Source: Symsagittifera roscoffensis (taxonomy: Eukaryota > Xenacoelomorpha > Acoela > Convolutidae). Taken from it: a stretch of 64,000 nucleotides of DNA. The stretch covers positions 37,646,600 through 37,710,599 of the forward strand of contig NC_087070.1 of assembly GCF_963678635.1 (NCBI RefSeq), written 5' to 3'. Position numbers and translations under genes: made by a program. The notes below the pieces were generated by a model. That model did not search any database. It was given only the letters and a program-made list of their open reading frames with translations, and was not told where the DNA came from. Positions 59,601 to 64,000 of this stretch are shown here, in pieces; the stretch's first letter is position 1, and every line of letters begins with the position of its first letter.

Positions 59601-60615
59601 TGTCATTGTATTGTAACCAATTGGATTAGAAATTCTTGATTTTTGTGTGTGCAAAAATGGTATAGGAATAATCTTTTTGATTACAGATCTATATGTCTGC
59701 TGCGAGCTACTGCTCGATTTGTGTTGGGTTTGATGTTGATAAATAGAAAATTTTCGTCGTTTGGGTTTAGTTAATTAACATTGTGACTATTTAAGTGACT
59801 ATTTTGACTGTTTTGAGAGTGTAACTACAAAATCATAATGGTTATTGAAAAAACTGATAATGCTTTATAACATATTTTCTCTTCAAAAAGTACAAAAGAG
59901 AAGTTTGTTTTGGTTTATCGCAAACTGTTTCCCGAGTAAAAAGCAAGTTTTGGCTCAGTTACAGGAGATGGGCAATCTTGCATATGGGAGTTTTTTTTCT
60001 TGGAGTACTATTGTATGTAGTATTGGTTTTCAAACCATTTTCGCATAATTGAAAAGTTCTACTTCTGATAATGGCAGTCCCTGAAAAATTCGACAAGCGC
60101 TGTTGCCTAGTTTTTTTTATCTAAGGGTATTGTGTAGCGTACATTTCCAAAAAATTCGTGTGTCGATTGATTTCTTGTATACGCATGGTTTTTGTCGTTT
60201 TTGGTTGCATTTGGCTTTGTTATATCAATGAACGAATTGAGTCTTTTTCAGTTTTTGTAGCAGCTAATGTTCATCTTTATCTCTTTCTGTAATCATCTTG
60301 AAACATTTTTTTTCATACTGCGTTTTAGAAGTGGGTTTGAATTTGTACAGATCTTGTCGATTTCTGGATAAACTTGTAAATCGGTTATTCTACTTTGTAT
60401 TTCCTCTCAATTTTCAAATGAGTGTTTATAAAATTTTGAATTTCTTTGGTCTTTTTTGTCAAATGGATCTGATTTTATAGATTTTTTGGGTATTTTTTCT
60501 ATGGGTGAAACTGAAAGCTATAAATTAAAAAATTTTGAAATCAAATTTTAATTTCAGTTTACTTTTTTAGGAAAATCGTGCCCTAAATTTTTGTTTGAAG
60601 CTTGTTTTTACCAAC

Positions 60616-60655
60616 CGGGCAGGGCAGGGCAGGGCCGGGCCGGGCCGATCCCGGG
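60616..60655 (+). repeat. G-rich repeat, (GGGCA)n/(GGGCC)n
   Basis: ccgggcagggcagggcaggg is followed by ccgggccgggccgatcccgg. Eight or so GGG runs a few bases apart could form a G-quadruplex. It may also be the end of a hAT element of the CGGGCCGGGC type. Confidence 0.6.
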
Positions 60656-62772
60656 CTTCAAAGTCAGGTCCGGTTCGAACTCTGCTTTTTAGCAGTGTAT
60701 TTTTTGTGACAGTGCTATTGTGAGTTTTCATGCTTTGCGTGTTGTTGGGCGTGGCTTATAGTAATACGGAAAAAGTGACTAAGTTGACTCTGGTCCTCAT
60801 TGGCGTTGTTTTTTTTTATTTCATTGCATTTAAAGTACAAATTTCTGTTTTTTTTTTTTCATTAGACTGACAATGGGTTGAAGAACTACGACCGCATCAG
60901 TTTTTGAATTGGGATCAAACTTAATTGTGGTTGAAGAGATGATGTTCACAAAATCGTCTAATGAACTATGGTAAAATCAAAATTGAAGTGTACGTTTTTC
61001 AATTTTGACCCAGTGTTTTAATTTTTTTTTGTCCTTTTTGTCTGTTGTTTTAACAATTTTTGTCGTAAGAGTGATATTTTGTGTTGTTGACAATCGAAAA
61101 AGATTCTTTTATGATATAGAGGCAAGTTCTTTCAATAAAGTTTAGTTTATTAGTTCTGTCTGGAGACCTGCCAGCTGACATTGTGACCTCTATTTCATGT
61201 GGCGTATACTGAAGCAATTGTGTGCAGATGATTTGAAGTTATTGAGGCATACAGTTGCCATAATAATTGAAACTACCAAAGCATCCATTTGCACGCCTAA
61301 GCCATGAAGAAGGTGGAGGGAGAAACCCACGAAAAATTGTATCGTTTTGGGACGCACGAACACGATATCCATCCACCTTTATTCCATCACAGAAAAATGA
61401 ATCAGACTAGTTTGCATAGATTGTTTTAAAAGATTTTTTCAAAACTCAGTAAATTGTTTGTCAAGTTAAACAATGTGTTCTTGCAGTGCAATTATTGCAA
61501 TAGGATTTTTCATTTGTATCTGTTGAGAGTCATGCATTATTTTGGAGATAAAAAACTCAAATAACAATTTTATATCAAACAAAAATAATATGGTGCTTTT
61601 TGGTTTTGAAAAACTTTCCCAAATTGGTCAAATTAGTATGAGGTCGAAATTCGACTGAATAAAAAAACCACCCCAAGCATGAATTTTCCGCACTTTCTTC
61701 GAACAGAATTGAATATACTTTGATTTGCTTTTCAATGATCAAAATTAATTATGAGAGTCTGCCTCAAAATGATATCCGCGTCATAAACAAAAGTTTATTG
61801 TCCCATCAGTGATTATAAATAAGGGAAAAGCGGAAAGCGAATTGATTGGGCGTTGAAAACAGAGGAGGCAATCAAAAGTTGAGCGGATAAAATTTGGCAG
61901 GCCAAATTCAGATCTTTATTTTCTGAATTTAATCTTGATGGCATCTATATAAAACAGCATGACACAGAGACTTTTTACGGTAAACACGGGCGGGCATATA
62001 ATTGATTACAAATTCAAATTTGCCCAAGTTCACAAAAATGTGACTGTTTTGGTACGTTCAATTAATAAAACAGCTGCAATAGTTCAATTATAGAGGTCGA
62101 AAATTCAAAAACTTTCGACCTCTTTAACTTGAACTTGATAGATTATTATTCAGTCAGTATTATCTAAAGTGAAGTGTAAAAATGAGGCACTAGAGTCGTT
62201 CCCATTTTCTCGCCAATTTGATCCCATGAAATCTCAAAAACCTCTTCTCGATGTTTCGACGACAAAATTTAGTTTGGATCCGCTGGTCTTTATATTTATA
62301 TCAAGTCAAATTTGAGCGTCAACAGAATGAGTAAATCTAAGGGACAGAAAGTCAATATTGTACACGTTTTTGAGTACGTGGCACTTTTAAGAATGCTCGA
62401 ATGTAAAAAATTTTAAGGTTTTAACAATAAGCAGGTAGTGTCCATCCAAAACATGTGTCACTTTGTAAGTTCTAAGAATATTTGAACTGAAAATTGACAT
62501 TTTATAAGCGCATCTCAAATCAAAAGCATGATGCTGCCGAAAGTCCTCTCGGAAAAATCAAGATTCGGCCAGCCAAAAATGGAAGTCATTACACAGCGCC
62601 AAGTTGCTAGGACGCCAATTTTCTGTAAAAGGCGTTACCTCGGTCTAACTATCCCTTATGATGAAGGTGCTGAAAGCTCCTGAATAACTTGAGTTTGACT
62701 GAACGGATTGTTATCGCACTGTAACGAATGTCAGTAGTTATAGCAATGATAAAGATAGAAATTTTAAAAAAA
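60656..62772. other. Spacer, no supported gene
   Basis: A TATATAAAA word at about 61945 and a 51-codon plus-strand frame at 62528-62683 were seen, but neither has supporting context. Confidence 0.35.
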
Positions 62773-63222
62773 TTTTCCGACTTTCGATGAAATCCGGATT
62801 ATTTACGATTGGGTTGGTTTTTCTCGTTCAGTCAATTTTCGCTGATCCAAATCATACTTTTAAACGAAAATTGTTGATACACTCATGGAGATATCAACTC
62901 GCTGAGTTCCAATGTAAAAAGAAATTTTGACCCCGATCATTTCTTTTGCTTCCGTCTGAAATTGCCAATTTGGCCATGTACTGAACTAATTTATGCGCGC
63001 TGTAAAGACTTTAATTATGATGTCGAAAGTCTAATGCGATTTATTCATGCGCTGCGGATTATCCCGCGTAACAAAATCGTGCCAAAACGAATTGAAACAA
63101 GCTGATTGATCGCAATAAAAAAGGCACACATCAATTTGTCCAAAATTAATGGGTTTAAAATGTATCGTTACCAACAACTATTTGATAAAGATCAAGGGGC
63201 AATCGAAACATTCAGGGCTTCG
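62773..63222 (+). mobile_element. HINE-like noncoding element, copy 9 (diverged)
   Basis: The start ttttccgactttcgatgaaa and the order of blocks (caattttcgctgatcc, gccaatttggcc, ccaaaacgaattgaaaca, cgaaacattcagggcttcg) follow the family at lower identity. The palindromic core is largely lost. Confidence 0.5.
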
Positions 63223-63542
63223 TGAAAGAAAGTGACGGAATACGTGTGCTCGGGTTGGCTTTTTCTCCAGATAAATTTCGACTTTTTAACTAGTAATTTT
63301 TGACGGAGTTCTTATATTCTTCGAGATTATTGTGGTCTCAATCTCAAATAACAAAAAAACATTCCATCTGAAATAATATATTTTTTGTAAAGTTATAGGA
63401 GTTTAAAGATTGCCAAATGGCCAATTTGGGAAATAAACACAAGACATATTAAGTGCTATTACCAAATAAGTTGAGATTTAATACACCATATATTTCAGCA
63501 AGGAGTTGGGACATTCAGGGTTTCTACCTAAGACTAGCATCA
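63221..63542 (+). mobile_element. HINE-like noncoding element, copy 10
   Basis: Begins cgtgaaagaaagtgacggaa, tacgtgtgctcgggttgg and runs to gacattcagggtttctacct. It adjoins copy 9 head to tail. The core is degraded. Confidence 0.6.
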
Positions 63543-64000
63543 TAATTTGGTGTTTTTTTTATTAAAAAAGAATTGACGGCAATTTTTTCAACTGTAATTA
63601 AAAAAATTTCGACTGTAATATAAAAAATTCTTTTGACCTGGACTTGACATTAATCAGATAAAAACCAATACATGGGTAATGTATAACAGGGAAAAAAATA
63701 TATTGGCTCATCTAATTCGGAAACTGGTCATGCGAACTTACGCGTCAGTTTTTTGTGCTGCGCTTAATTGCTCGTAGTCGGGTAAAAGTTTCACTTTCTT
63801 AACTAAGGTTTCCTTACTGTGTAGTTTTCTAAAGTTATATGCAATGGTAGTCCAGTAAGCATCTTTTATTACACTCTTCACGATATACAGCGGCAAACTA
63901 GATTATCTGCCAATCGGGAGCATAGTTTCAAACTTTCTGCCAGGCGGGAGCATAGTTTCACTGATTTCTTTAAAGTTAACAGCGTTTTAGTATTGATCCG
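63543..64000. other. Spacer with a short tandem repeat
   Basis: A 29-bp unit (ctgccaatcgggagcatagt / ctgccaggcgggagcatagt) is present twice at 63908-63961. Nothing else recognised. Confidence 0.6.

Noticed and set aside
61940..61990. TATATAAAA as a possible promoter
   Set aside because: In AT-rich DNA such words are expected by chance, and no gene start follows.
62528..62683. 51-codon plus-strand frame with balanced composition
   Set aside because: There is an in-frame stop shortly upstream, no splice sites were clearly linked to it and no family was recognised. It may be a transposon fragment.

Overview
The window is AT-rich, intron- and repeat-dense DNA from an invertebrate animal; the species cannot be named from it. 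The evidence is spliced metazoan genes with GT-AG introns, a class A peptide G-protein-coupled receptor (GPCR), Ty3/gypsy, BEL/Pao and non-LTR retroelements, and many small noncoding transposons. No prokaryotic gene, operon, CRISPR array, rRNA or convincing tRNA gene was seen. One 200-base run of N (6781-6980) is an assembly gap.

Genes. The main host gene is a rhodopsin-like neuropeptide GPCR on the minus strand, most like the TRH receptor / ghrelin receptor / neuromedin-U receptor group. Three exons are visible: 45595-45828 (TM3 to extracellular loop 2), 17665-18095 (TM5 and intracellular loop 3) and 9806-10111 (TM6, TM7, tail, stop). Their splice sites and phases fit exactly. The exons for the N-terminus, TM1 and TM2 were not found and probably lie to the right of the window. 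Downstream on the same strand, two short exons (8569-8746 and 5715-5884) with compatible phase form the 3' end of an unrecognised basic protein.

Mobile elements. The 7.55-kb last intron of the receptor is almost entirely a Ty3/gypsy element (10442-17521). It has 338-bp LTRs differing at 3 sites, an ATCGG target duplication, a Ser-tRNA-like primer site and a polypurine tract. Its gag-pol is one continuous frame broken by four stop codons and no frameshift. The preceding 27.5-kb intron (18096-45594) holds a decayed BEL/Pao element (about 19140-23792), a 4.4-kb tandem array with a large inverted repeat (34394-38806), and many short elements. A decayed non-LTR retrotransposon lies on the minus strand at about 57900-59600.

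Noncoding repeats. The most interesting family is a roughly 545-bp noncoding element with at least ten copies from 25.8 to 63.5 kb. It has a 10-bp subterminal inverted repeat, a GC-rich palindromic core in AT-rich DNA and a 3' hairpin, an architecture like non-autonomous Helentrons (DINE-1/HINE). Others are hAT-type MITEs, elements built from a short motif repeated in both orientations, a possible tRNA-derived core shared by two loci, and recent tandem duplications (1-4651, 46373-48637). In one case (34.4-38.8 kb) the centre of an inverted repeat has flipped between neighbouring copies.
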